A stretch of DNA of 64,000 nucleotides from Armillaria gallica (lineage: Eukaryota > Basidiomycota > Agaricomycetes > Agaricales > Physalacriaceae): the NCBI GenBank assembly GCA_037576215.1, contig JBANDB010000011.1, positions 2,108,001-2,172,000 on the forward strand, written 5' to 3'. Below the pieces are notes generated by a model that ran no database searches, was not told where the DNA came from, and was given only the letters and a program-made list of their open reading frames with translations. Each line of letters starts with the position of its first letter. The stretch's first letter is position 1. Positions 43,580-54,150 of the stretch are shown one piece after another. The position numbers and the translations under genes are program-made.

Positions 43580-44929
43580 ATGTCAAAACCCACTACTGCT
43601 GCTGACCGTGCTGCATGTGCAAGGAGCTGAATGAATGATATCAGTGAGACCCACCCTAACCTAGCAGCTGTCAAACTGCATCCATCCACTGGACGTGCTA
43701 GCGAGGGAAAAAAGAAACAAGATACAAAAGCCTTGAAGCCCAAACCCAAGATGAAGGCTAAGAAGCGAGGCATCGACGAAGGGGCACATGAGTCACCAGC
43801 CCTGAGCACGGAGGAAACATTGGAGACAGTTGGTGAGGTGCAGTCCAGGGGAGAAGATGGATCCTCAAGAGGGGAGATCCCGGTCCAGATGAGTCTTGAG
43901 GACGATGGGCTGGTTGACCTCAATGAAGGAGGAGGACCATTAGACATGCATAACCCATCGTGCCACTATAGTAACACCTACTGAACAAAGTATACAGACA
44001 CAGAGCAGTACCATGGATAAAATCATGGGTGTCGAGACTTATCTGATGACTGACACCCTCCCCAATAACAATGAAACTCCTCGACTCCAAAAATGAAAGT
44101 CTGAGACTGCACTTGAAGGTGACGACCACTATGTGCCAGGAAACAACCCCTTTGCAGTCCTGTCTGACCAAAACACTCCCCCATCCAAGAAAGCCAAGGG
44201 TGATCTAGAGAAACAACAAGTTGGCACATAAAAGCACAAAGATGAAGGAGAACAAGACATGCCACAACAGGTACACACATGCACTACAGGAGACAACTGA
44301 AATGACTCACACTACCTTAGACTATGCCAGACCATACAGGAATCAAAGACTATGAGATGGATGAGGAGGGTGATGAAGCCAACAATGACCATGACCCGGT
44401 AGAGATCATTACACAAGTGCAAACTCTAACCATGAAGGCCCCCAGGTCCTTGCCACCTCCTAGTGCACCACCAGCACCTGCTGCTCCTATAGACCTATTT
44501 ATCAGACGACTCAGAACAGATCCAAACGACACATACATACAAATTGATACCATCCCGGAGCAGGTGACTCCAACTATGAAACCCAGCTTGCTCTTCCCCC
44601 TGAATCCCTTCCACATGAGCACCACACCCCCATCTCAGCCCAGCCAAGGCTCCTCAAACTTCGCGCAAATGTTTGCCCCTACTACATCTGCAGGCCACTC
44701 ACTACCAGAAAGGCAGTACAGCCCCCAAATCACCATCCTCGGCGAGCACACTAGTAGTTACAGCCCTCACACTATCGCTCCACACCATGTCTTCCTGAAT
44801 TACTGCCCCAACCAGATCGATACCTTATACAGTGCACAGCAGCCCGGCGATAAGTGTCTGCTGGACCTAAAAGCAGTACTTCATGCCCTAAACCATATAG
44901 CCAAGGATCTATGTGAGGCTCAGGAATGA
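43580..44929 (+). pseudogene. Hypothetical gene with supported intron
   Basis: ATG 43580 opens MSKPTTAADRAACARS, a TGA, and then MNDISETHPNLAAVKLHPST with Lys-rich and acidic stretches to TGA 43982. Protein-like sequence resumes in another frame at about 44009 (STMDKIMGVETYLMTDTLPN, then GDDHYVPGNNPFAVLSDQNT) with one TGA and one TAA. A 50-nt intron at 44271-44320 (GTACAC donor, TGACTCAC branch region, CTTAG acceptor) joins in phase to the last exon (TMPDHTGIKDYEMDEEGDEA, then Pro/Ser-rich, ending NHIAKDLCEAQE at 44929). No domain recognised. The three in-frame stops fit CGA/TGG/CAA decay, so a once-intact gene of about 400 residues is likely. Confidence 0.5.
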
Positions 44930-45115
44930 GGCTACTGGTCAAGCCCATGGGAAGCTCCACCTCAGGCTCGGGTAATGGAGAGGAGACTCACAACATTGTT
45001 TGTGTGTAGTGGTGTTTCAAAGGTGAAGGTATATCCACATCGTCCTCCTCCACATTGGTGGTTCCTTGAGTATCATCATGGCCATGCTTCCTCAGCTTGT
45101 GCTTATTCTTGGATT

Positions 45116-46324
45116 TCAGGTCCTTGCATCTCTCTGTGTCTCTCGAGCAGGTGATTCTGTCAAAGACAGCACCATGTCTACTCGGCTCTGATTCTCTCTC
45201 CTGGTTTTCTTCATCTTGTGCTCAGAGGGGACAACCTCCTTCCCCTTCTTTCTCTTCTTTGTGTTCACTGTGTTGTCATTGTTGTCATCGCCATTGTCCA
45301 CATCTGCTTCCTCCACAACTCTGTTCATGGCAGGGTCTATGGTCCATTCCACATATTTACTCTCCAGCTGATCTGGCAGTAAGGAACACACTATTTGCTT
45401 CTCACAGTCTATGATACCCTCAGAATCAACCCACAAACTCATAGAGATAAGACATACCGTAGCCCTCAGCTGTAAAACTCAAAAATACCCTCGTAAATGC
45501 CTTATACTGTGCTTTCCCAGCCTCATTGAATTTCTGGGGTATGGGGGTCTTGTTTGTACCAAAGAACATGCTATAGTGATATCAGCACACCCCCACCCAA
45601 TCACGCAAACAACAGACATACAAAAATGCATTCAGTTGGCCACCCTTCACTGGTTCTGGCCCTGCAAATATGACACTGGCCTTGAGATTCAAAAGTTCAC
45701 AAAGGGAATCAAAGAGTGGGCCCAGCATCGATGGCAGATGTTCAATAGCCCTATCTCACTTGTTAGAAGGTGCCATTCTGACAACCATGACACTCACTCT
45801 TGAGTTTGCTCTGGCTCCAGCATTTCCACCTTGAAATCCTCATCTTTCTCATGCTGAATCTCCTCTGCCTTGTCCTCAGCCATTTGCACAAACCCTGCCT
45901 TCATTTTGTCATCAAGTAACTCATACTTCTCCTTCACAAATTCTTGCTACAATGACACACGTTTCTTCCCTGGCAGGCCAAATTTTGTGAAAACAGCCTC
46001 AAATTCTGTCTTCAGCCCCTTATCACTTTTTGACCATAACTGCTCCAGTGTATGAGCACGCTTCCAACCTGACTTCATCCCAGCCACCCCCACAACCAAT
46101 TTTCCAAGAGGGTTGTCTGTGAATTTTCTGCCTGCAGATCCTGGTGCAGCTTTGGTTGCCCAATATTCCAACCAGCTGTGACAGGCCTGTTCTTCATCAA
46201 TAAAAAGCCATGCTGAGAAGCTGCCAGCTTGTACCTTTCGCATCTGCTTAGTCCAAGCCTTCTTGTGTTTCTTTTCTTTTTGCATGCAGATGTCTCGTGG
46301 TGCCAGTGCATTGGGATCCCACAT
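45116..46324 (-). pseudogene. Hypothetical minus-strand gene
   Basis: Minus-strand frame from 46324 (MWDPNALAPRDICMQKEKKH, MRKVQAGSFSAWLFIDEEQA, VVGVAGMKSGWKRAHTLEQL) runs to a TAG near 45945 where CAG is likely ancestral, then QEFVKEKYELLDDKMKAGFV to about 45800. Protein-like sequence continues in another frame (ELLNLKASVIFAGPEPVKGG, NKTPIPQKFNEAGKAQYKAF) and a last part (45442-45116) is acidic then Lys/Arg-rich (DNGDDNNDNTVNTKKRKKGK). The end looks like a nuclear-localised tail. It is convergent with the gene at 43580. Family not recognised. Confidence 0.5.
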
Positions 46325-47146
46325 AGGTCATTGAGGAGGCAACAGCTCCTCATTCAGAGGTAGCAGCCATGGATATGTTGACAGGTATGTATTGGCAGCT
46401 TCATCCCTGACCTCGCAAGCCTTGGAATGTCCCAGTCAGCATGCAGCACCATATCTTGATGAAAAAGTGGTAAGGAGTCTGTTGTGCAATCCAGTAGCCC
46501 AATTTTTGATGAGCAGGGGCAAGGTAATCAGAGAGTCATCATCACTGTCCTCGGCCATGGCTGGAACATTCTTGACCCTTTTTCTCCTATGTCACATGTC
46601 AGGATCTGAAAATAACAGTTATGTCACTGACATACAGCATTTGGGAGAGCAAACCGGTTCACCGAAAACAAAGAAACCAAAGAAAGTGCTTGTACCAAGT
46701 TTCCTCTTGCTCATGGAGCATGGTGTTAAGCTTTCAAATAGCCACTAGCCAGGCAGAGCCACAAAAAAAATCGAGCGAGAGAAGGCAGCCCTCCAAGGGG
46801 TATGGCATTTCCAGCACATGCTATCCCCTTTTGGCAGGACCAGCATCATCATCGTATGTTCCTGCTTTCTCTGTTATTTCCAATTCCATCATTGAGCAAC
46901 CACCACCATCATCTCTCCCATCCTGAGACAGTATGAGAGTGACATGCGTCATGGAATGACCCTCCCTCCTCCCCATCCACTTTCTTACTCTCTTCATATG
47001 CAATTCTGCAGCTCATCAAGATTAAAACATCATATCGGACATGAGGCAAGCTTCTATCTAGCAACTGTACAGTTTTGCATGCTGACTTTAAATTAGCCTT
47101 CAAAAACACTGTTTTGCTACCCTCCCCCATCTCTCCTCTACCTATC
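46325..47146. other. No gene recognised
   Basis: Open frames on both strands (for example plus 46392-46748, minus 47193-46909) overlap and lack motifs. An acidic minus-strand stretch (46960-46830) could be an exon of the gene at 45116-46324, but no splice path was found. Confidence 0.35.
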
Positions 47147-47782
47147 ATGACCAACAGGAAGTTAAGTCTCACCAGCAGAGTCTCCCTCCCCATTGTGGAT
47201 AATTCTGATGTTCTCGGTGAGCAAAGTCCCTTTGCACCTGATTTCTCACACTAATGAATCTTCAGAGCTCGCAGAGGTGCTTATGAACACTCGTCTGACA
47301 AGCCATCAGATGACATTCCTTGTGAGTGCCATGCACTCTCATGTTGACTCCTCTCTTGATGGGAGCAACACCGTGAGCATGACTGTTACTGTCCCCACTG
47401 CTGCTGCCCTGCTGCCTCCTCCTCCCCTGCCTGCCACCGCTACCATCTCTCCCACTGCTGCTGCTCCCACTGCTGTCACTCCCCAGGTGGTCCTGCTCTA
47501 TGGAGGGGATCCCTACCACATCCTATCACTGAACCAGGCTGGCCTGTTCTATCTGGTCACCAAAGGCAAGGAACCCAGTGTTTACGCTGGCTGGTAAGTT
47601 TATTTTTTTATTTTTTTAGTTGGTCTTCCACCTCACTCATTCACACAATCAGGAATAACATGAGCATCCAGGTTATCGGAGTGCCTGGCACTGTGTATCA
47701 AGGGGTTCCATCTTTAGCTGCGGGGATCAGCCTCATGAACTCCACAGTCGCTGGTGACCAGGCTGCCCAGATCGTCATCTGA
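47147..47782 (+). CDS. Three-exon gene, viroplasmin/RNase H1-N-like domain
   Basis: Exons 47147-47216, 47266-47593 and 47653-47782 give 175 codons with no stop. Intron 1 is 49 nt (GTGAGC donor, CTAAT branch, TTCAG acceptor). Intron 2 is 59 nt (GTAAGT donor, TCAG acceptor). The N-terminal half is Ala/Pro/Thr-rich. The C-terminal part reads GLFYLVTKGKEPSVYAGW and then, across intron 2, IQVIGVPGTVYQGVPSLAAG. This matches the pattern of the caulimovirus viroplasmin / RNase H1 N-terminal fold (FYxVxxGxxxGIYxxW...VxGxPGAxYxxF), which binds RNA-DNA hybrid or dsRNA in RNase H1. No RNase H catalytic domain follows. Such stand-alone domains are common in mushroom genomes with unknown role. It is the only clearly intact multi-exon gene I found. 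ATG 47147 is chosen because it is in phase with intron 1; earlier exons cannot be excluded. Confidence 0.65.
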
Positions 47783-49977
47783 ACGTCTGGTATGTTTGTT
47801 TCGTGAGTCAGTGGGCAGGCGTGGGGGGGGCTTTTTTTAATCAAAAACTTCTATACAAAAAATATTCCAAGTGTTTTATATTCTGTAAATATCTTTCTTG
47901 TGTATGCCCCTCCCAAAAAAAAATGCTAGCTTTTTATTGGCCCCAATTTGTTGGAAACCCACCTTCAAGACATTGTATTGCATTTTGCAGGTCACTTAAC
48001 TTGGGTCAATGAATAATTGTATGCCACTATGCTGGCTCTTGATTGAATGCTGAAGCTGCCGAACATGGCTGTCATGCTGGATACCTTACTCAGCAGCTGG
48101 ATAACAGGCAAAGCAGTCACCGACAATGATGACAATGACAATGTACACCCTCAATGGCAGTCAAAACTGCTTGGTTCATGTTCATTAACATAAAAATGAT
48201 ACTAGGTAAGACTTTGGGTCTTACTCCCACTGATTACAATAGGATTTGAATAAAAGTCTAATAAAAATCTTAGGGTTTCAAAAGCCAAAGGCTTACACCT
48301 TAGCAATTTGAGTATTAAGTCCCATCTCACTAAACTTGACCCATCTTACATCATCCCTCTCTCGCTCACATGCCTCTGCAGTCCACCATGTCTCCACCAT
48401 CCAAATCTGGTTGACGATGAGGTTGCCCATGCAAATATCACTCTGAAGATGAGAAGGCTGATACTCACACTGTCAATCAATCATAGTACTATCATCAGTG
48501 CATTGCAGCTGAGCATGGTTGCACCTCCCTTTCTAACCTACCCAGCAGACACAAAGAATGGCTGAATGAGGAGATGAGAACCTGCTACCATGCCAGCAAG
48601 CCTCCAGATGTGCAAACTCGATGCTATGGGCCTCAGGAAAAGATGGTAGTCATCCCTACCAAAATGCCTTCATATGTGCCTGACAGACTGAGCATCAGAC
48701 CACTGACCCTTTCATTACACTTGTCTTGTTCAGACCCAAAAAAACAACTCTGTCGATGTGGATGTTGTGGTGCATCAAGCTTTACAATGGCCAACTTCAC
48801 GCTATGATGACCAACTCAGTGCCAACATATCTATGCTGACTTTGTGAGTGATACCTTGCCAGTTGACAGGGGGGGAGCATGGAGGAAATCGACCAGGCAG
48901 TTGGTGCACTTGAAGACCTGCTTGGGAAAGCTCAAAGTGATCTCAACACTGACATGCTCTGCAAGCGTTTATGTGTGTAATTTTGCAATTTCCACAAGGG
49001 AATACATGCTACAGGGTCTAGATATTAAGGCACTAAGAAACCCAATAAGAGTGTGAGATTTATTATGCCAGTAATGAGATTACCAGAGTAAAGCTGGGTG
49101 GAGTGCATGACTTAACCTAGGAATGGTACTAGAAAGGCTGCACTAGGTATAAAGTCCCAGTGCTTGACACTAAGTGCTCTGACAGGGCATAGCACATGCA
49201 TGCTAAGAATAGAACAGGACACACTCAGGAGATAATTAAAACTTTGCGCAACATTGATCTATGATGCACAAGGCCCGGCAGATCTGGAACGTAGAGCTCT
49301 AGACCTTGTGATGTCAGAACTCGAGTAAATCCGAATCTTCTGACTTTGGCCAAAGTGCGTGAGGCCTAGACAAGTGGCTCGCTGCCTTCATTATGATAGA
49401 ATTCCCTCAGAGAATATTATGAAGCAAAATAAGAGTCATGCACGAGGCTGCAACTCCGAGGAGATAGCAACCAATGTCAGTACATGTGTAATAGTGATGT
49501 TAACTGATGTCACAACGCTCAGAGACAGGATCTGGCCCTGAGTTGGACTCCTGAGTCAGCACCAAGCTATGGCGTGATAATTATGACACGCACAGGATGC
49601 AGGTGAAGGAGCTCAGCAACCTAAATGATATTAAAAATGGTACTGCTAATTTGTAGGACATAGAATAGATAAATAGCACAGTGTAATTGTAGTGTACAAG
49701 TTTCGGACCCCCATTGTAGTTGTGCGCAAGCCTCCAGCTTGACACCGTAGCTTCGGGATTAGTTTGTAACTTCGAGCAAGAGAATATACCTAGAATTGAG
49801 ATCATATCAAGTGAATTGAGTTGTGTGCGAGACATAGGAAGCTAACGTGGCACTTGTGTGATTGTTAATTGGTTGGGTGACTTGTGCTCTGACCTGAGAA
49901 ACAGAGTTTAGTGTCATTGAGGATGCGCTCTTGAGCTTTGAGGGTTTTGTGTGATGCGAGGCACTACAGGTGGCAGA
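47783..49977. other. No supportable gene
   Basis: T-rich tract near 47.83 kb. Two plus-strand open stretches at 48308-48565 and 48574-48807 (KEWLNEEMRTCYHASKPPDV, later a CRCGCCG Cys run) may be a decayed gene, but they lack a recognised motif and are in different frames. From about 49.05 kb CpG increases. Confidence 0.35.
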
Positions 49978-50159
49978 GGTTCAAACCCTTTGGCTTGATT
50001 AGTGCTTGCTTGAGAGTGTATATTTCCCAAGTGGCATAGGTTCAAACCCTGTGGCTTGCAGACGGGGTTTTATAAGGTTTCTGTGTCTCTGGATCACATA
50101 GGTTAGAACCCTGTGGATCTATGATCAGTTTGGAAGCTCGAGCACGTAGGTTTGAATCC
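49978..50159 (+). repeat. Four B-box-like GGTTCRAAYCC repeats
   Basis: GGTTCAAACCC at 49978 and 50039, GGTTAGAACCC at 50101 and GGTTTGAATCC at 50149, each followed by TTTGG, TGTGG or equivalent and (except the third) GGCTT. Spacings are 61, 62 and 48 bp. The two first copies fit the RNA polymerase III B-box consensus exactly. No A box or tRNA fold was found, so this may be a minisatellite derived from a tRNA-like or palindromic word. Confidence 0.6.
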
Positions 50160-50583
50160 TGTGGCTTTAGTGGAAGGTTTTGTGAAGTGTTTCTGCTTGG
50201 AGCGCAAAGCTTTGAGTTGTGTGTTGTGTGTTTTAAGTCATTTGAGGTCATTCCATGTGTCGCTCTAGACTTTGGGAGGGTTTTGTGTATGTCTCTTGAT
50301 GTTGTGTGTATTGTACTACACCTTGCCTTGAGGCCCAGCGACAACTGTCACTCCTCTTGTTATTAAAAGCCTTTGAACTTAGAGAAATCGAGATATGTAG
50401 CACGTGCTATTTCTATATGTGTGTATCCTATATTCTGAGAGTTTGGTTGTTTTGTTTCTATCTGCTTCTATCACATCAGAATCCCCCACAAACTTGAGGG
50501 TTTGTGTGTGTAGTGTTGGGTGTGGGTGTGATCAGTGTCTTCGATGCTGTAGCATTTCTAGCTTGTGTGCACAGAGTCTCTTC

Positions 50584-51300
50584 AACGCCATGTACGAGGC
50601 TGGGGGTATCGATGCAGTGTTCTGGGAGGGTGAGGATTGTGTCAATAGGATCAGGCTTGCATTGCAGGCATTGCAGGACCTCAGCTGCAACACTATGTTT
50701 GGTCAATGCAAAGTTGAGCAGTTGCAGAATCAACACCTCCTTATGTATCAAACTGCATATTAGCAGCATGTTACTTCAACACGAGATGGTTTATCTGGCT
50801 CCTCGGTTTCCTCAGGCTACCTCCCTCACCACAATGCAAATATGTGCCTAATTTGGACAAGCAATTCAGTGCACTTCAATGGCAGCTTATAAACTCAATT
50901 ACTGATAGCTGTACAGGTACCTTCAGATCCCCCCAAGGCATGTATAAGAAACATGACACATCCAGGTTGCATCCCCACCATCTCATCTACAAAAAATGAC
51001 ACAACAGTTTCCATGGGTAAGTCTGTGGTATTATTGTCGAGATTGGTGTGACATATCAATTGCCAGGGTCTTTCATCTCCCCAGATTTTGGAGGTGCGAC
51101 AGTCGGGTGTGGCATACAGAGAAGCATGCCTGGAGAATTTGTTGAAACCCGGCTCACTCAAGGAGTGGGAGGAATGATTTTATTTCCACTGGGAACTCAA
51201 CTGGCATTATCTTCAGTTCAAAGATGCCAGAGAGTGTGTTCGTATCACCAGGGTTAGTGAATTGTCTGGTTCCTTCAATGTGCTGCTGACAATTCGCTCT
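50584..51300 (+). pseudogene. Hypothetical gene remnant, plus strand
   Basis: One plus-strand frame reads NAMYEAGGIDAVFWEGEDCV, QCKVEQLQNQHLLMYQTAY, TAG, QHVTSTRDGLSGSSVSSGYL, TAA, TQLLIAVQVPSDPPKACIRN and SSTKNDTTVSM. After a likely intron (GTAAGT at about 51014, GCCAG near 51066) it continues LSSPQILEVRQSGVAYREAC, LKPGSLKEWEE, TGA, FYFHWELNWHYLQFKDAREC. All three stops are one C to T or G to A step from Gln/Arg/Trp codons. A one-base shift is needed at the intron. Family not recognised. Confidence 0.4.
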
Positions 51301-51379
51301 TAGGCACTTAAAAGGGCATTAATATGGGCCAGCGGTCTATCTAACCCAATAATTTCATGCTCTATTGAATCCTGTCCTC

Positions 51380-51654
51380 AACCTTGACCTCAGCCTGCCT
51401 ACCATCAAGCCACAGCAACTCAGAACCAATCTCATCCTCAGCAAGGTGAACCATCCTCTCCCTTGCCTCCGTCAAGCCCCCCCACACCACTGTCTAGCCC
51501 TGCACCAACACCATCTCCTTCTTGCTTTGCTGGTTTACCCTCTTCCTCCTCTCCAAGTTCCCCTGGTCCCATCACACCATTGCCATCGCCTTGTTGGCAA
51601 TGTTACAATGTCAAAAAACACTCTCTGAAAGACATGGAGGTTGCAGAATATTAA
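51380..51654 (+). pseudogene. Pro/Ser-rich segment
   Basis: Frame ending at TAA 51652 encodes a proline/serine linker (PPSSPPTPLSSPAPTPSPSC, then SSSSPSSPGPITPLPSPC) and a short tail (WQCYNVKKHSLKDMEVAEY). It may be a later exon of the gene remnant at 50584. No domain. Confidence 0.3.
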
Positions 51655-52504
51655 ACTTTTGTAGTCTGAATCTCAATAAGTGAATATCTTATTTCACTCA
51701 ATATATTTTATCTTGCTGATTGAATTGCAATTACCAATGTGGATCCCAATTGAGCATGGGAAAGTCTTAGTAATACAACTGTACAGTTGCTTCGATGTCC
51801 ATGCGGAGGAGCCTGCCTACAAAGACGGTGTCTTACAAGAAGCTCATTTCCCCCGCTGAAAAGTGCAGATGTGCAAGAACATCCATCCTGCAATGAAGGA
51901 GGAAACAGATATAGGTCAGCAGAAAAACCCACAGAGATCACACCTTTCTGACATTTGATCACAGATTTACCCCCAGGAACATGTTGTAAATGTTTTTCCA
52001 CACCTTTGCCATTGGACAACCAATCTCACATGCTGCAGCTTGCTTTTTGGGTTCTACCAAATAACTCAGCCTTACACACAAGCACAGTGTGACTGGCTGG
52101 ACAGTCAGATCCTGGATTTTGGAGCCGTGGTGCTGGCAGGCAATCATACCCTTGGCTGATGGCTCTCAATTTGTTTTGCATGCTGGTTCCGCAAGTGGCC
52201 CGAACTTGAAGCAGAAATATTTTTTGAGGAGGAGAGAAGGGAGGATATGGCCACATGTCACAATGTGAGAGTTGTTGCTTGTTGCCTTAGTGATTACTCA
52301 TCATGCACTTATCGCAGACCATAGTACAGCTCCTGGTTCTTGGGCTTGAGAGGGCATGGTTTCAGGGTGGTTACAACAATGTCCCTTTTAGCGAGATGCA
52401 GCAAATTTCCCAGCTGCACAAGATTGTACAGCAGCATTTTATATAGCTACATTGAATAGAAATTTTGTCAGCCTTTTTTACGTGACATATCTGTTTTCAT
52501 ATTA
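51655..52504. other. No gene recognised
   Basis: AT-rich start, then overlapping minus-strand frames without a motif. One copy of the GAGCATGGGAAA...CTGTACAGTT word seen in the next repeat lies near 51747. Confidence 0.35.
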
Positions 52505-52644
52505 TCTTGTTGAATCTTATCAGAGCATGGGAAATTCTTTGTCAGACTGTACAGTTCCTATGCATATTGAATCTTATCTTGTTGAGAAACGTCAATCTTA
52601 TCAGAGTGCGGAAAATTCTTGGTCAGACTGTACAGTTCCTACAT
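52505..52644. repeat. ~80-bp tandem duplication
   Basis: Two units share ATCTTGTTGA, AATCTTATCAGAG, a TGGTCAGACTGTACAGTTCCT-like core (first copy has TTG for TGG) and GAAATTCTT/GAAAATTCTT. A third, diverged piece lies near 51747 in the same orientation. Function unknown. Confidence 0.6.
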
Positions 52645-52845
52645 GCCCAGCCATGACCCACAGAGGCTATTCCAGTGCCAAGCCATCTGTCATTGACCCT
52701 AATCATGCCTCCAGTAACCAAAGTATGTTTTCCTTATTGGTTTTAAAGGTGGGATTGTTCCTGATCAGCTACAGTTTGAGCTCTTTACTCCAGCACAGCG
52801 ATACATCCTTTGAATGAACTGTGTAGTGTATATCATGTTGACCGT

Positions 52846-53284
52846 GCGAGGTGACTATGGTGCTCTGTATGACTGGATCCAGGCCTTTACAGTAGGCTGG
52901 CAGTCAAGGTTTCCCATCTTTTAGGAAGATATCACAGTTAATTGTGCAGTGAGTGCAACTCATCAGGTACCAGGGGTTGTCACTAATCCAAATTCCTAGT
53001 GTGTCACCAAGGGTCTTTCCTGGATGTATCATCACGTACACAAGGACATGATGCCACAGGATCTTGAGGCAAACAGGCCCATGGACACAGACATCAAATG
53101 GGTGGTACTGACTGCACATTGAGACCCTAAACTGTGTGGATTCTGGCCCATCAGTTACATGGTCGTGCTCAATGGGGAACCAGTGACTGCCAATGTGATG
53201 GGGTGCACTGTGACTAGCCATATCCATTGCAAACAGGAGGCAGCTGACAAGATGGCAAGGACACCTAAGGTCCTCATTGACCAT
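52846..53284 (+). pseudogene. Hypothetical gene remnant, plus strand
   Basis: A plus-strand frame reads VRGDYGALYDWIQAFTVGWQ, SRFPIF, TAG, EDITVNCAVSATHQVPGVVT, TAG, CVTKGLSWMYHHVHKDMMPQ, WVVLTAH, TGA, DPKLCGFWPISYMVVLNGEP and TARTPK-like KMARTPKVLIDHDL, ending near 53292. Frame is kept across about 145 codons with three stops of the C to T/G to A kind. Not recognised. Confidence 0.4.
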
Positions 53285-53506
53285 GATTTGTAGTCACTGT
53301 AGCATATGTATAACATTGCTTTTGAACTCAAATTTGCTTATGAACTTAAATTGTGAATGTTTGAATATCCATGAACAGCTAACATGTATATCATTACGAG
53401 TCAGTACAACTATAAACCATCAATTATATATCATCAGATGCTCCCTTTGCAGTGGTGTCCTGAGATCTGGCAACTAAACACCAGGTCCAGCCCTCTTCAC
53501 ACAGGG

Positions 53507-53875
53507 TCAGGAACCTGAGTTGGTCCTGGATGGCCTACCAAAGGTGAGACCAGATGTGAACAAAGAATGAGAGTAGCATACCATCTTGCATTGCACACAC
53601 ACCGCCGGGTCCCATATAGACTCCCCCTCCTCCTCCAGGTACTGGCAGTTGAACCAGTAATCAAACAAATCAGCAAAGAACTCTCCACCCTTCCCCTCCT
53701 CCAATGCTGCCAAATACGCATGAAGATGCAACTGAAGATCCTCTGCCTGCTCCTGGGTGAAAGAGAGTATGTCGCCAAGGAAGATTTGCTCTTGCTTGCC
53801 CAGGGTGCAAATGACCCTGTATTTCTTGGTGTCAGCATACCCGGTCTTGCTGACATTGTCTGGCTGTGTTGACAT
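53507..53875 (-). CDS. Hypothetical protein, minus strand
   Basis: An uninterrupted 122-codon frame from ATG 53875-53873: MSTQPDNVSKTGYADTKKYR, LSFTQEQAEDLQLHLHAYLA, EEGKGGEFFADLFDYWFNCQ, then ESIWDPAVC. The last 30 residues are less protein-like and may be read-through of an intron (GTGTGTGC donor candidate after WDPAV). It resembles in style the N-terminal part of large basidiomycete hypothetical proteins; no named domain. It lies 0.3 kb from the left TG...CA repeat. Confidence 0.4.
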   Translation of the reverse strand: MSTQPDNVSKTGYADTKKYRVICTLGKQEQIFLGDILSFTQEQAEDLQLHLHAYLAALEEGKGGEFFADLFDYWFNCQYLEEEGESIWDPAVCVQCKMVCYSHSLFTSGLTFGRPSRTNSGS

Positions 53876-54150
53876 TCTAAAAAGAGATAAATGTTTCAGC
53901 AAAACAACCAGCCATTTTGATGGCATACCTTTCTTTTTTGGAGATAAGAGAATGAAAATAGTTGGGACCAGGACACGCTGAATTGGTACTAGGCAAAGCC
54001 AAGATGCCGGGCTAACATTTCTCTCCATTCCTCCCATATTAAACAACAAATGGGCTGCCAGAAAAACAAGTACAGCCTGGTTTGGCACCATAACTCTGAC
54101 GATAAAGAGGATCTGGTGATTGCTCACCATACAACCATTGCTATCTCTGC

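Noticed and set aside
49050..50480. A 1.4-kb solo LTR from TGTGAGATTT to TCTATCACA
   Set aside because: The ends look like TGTGA...TCACA, but no matching target duplication, second copy or primer site was found.
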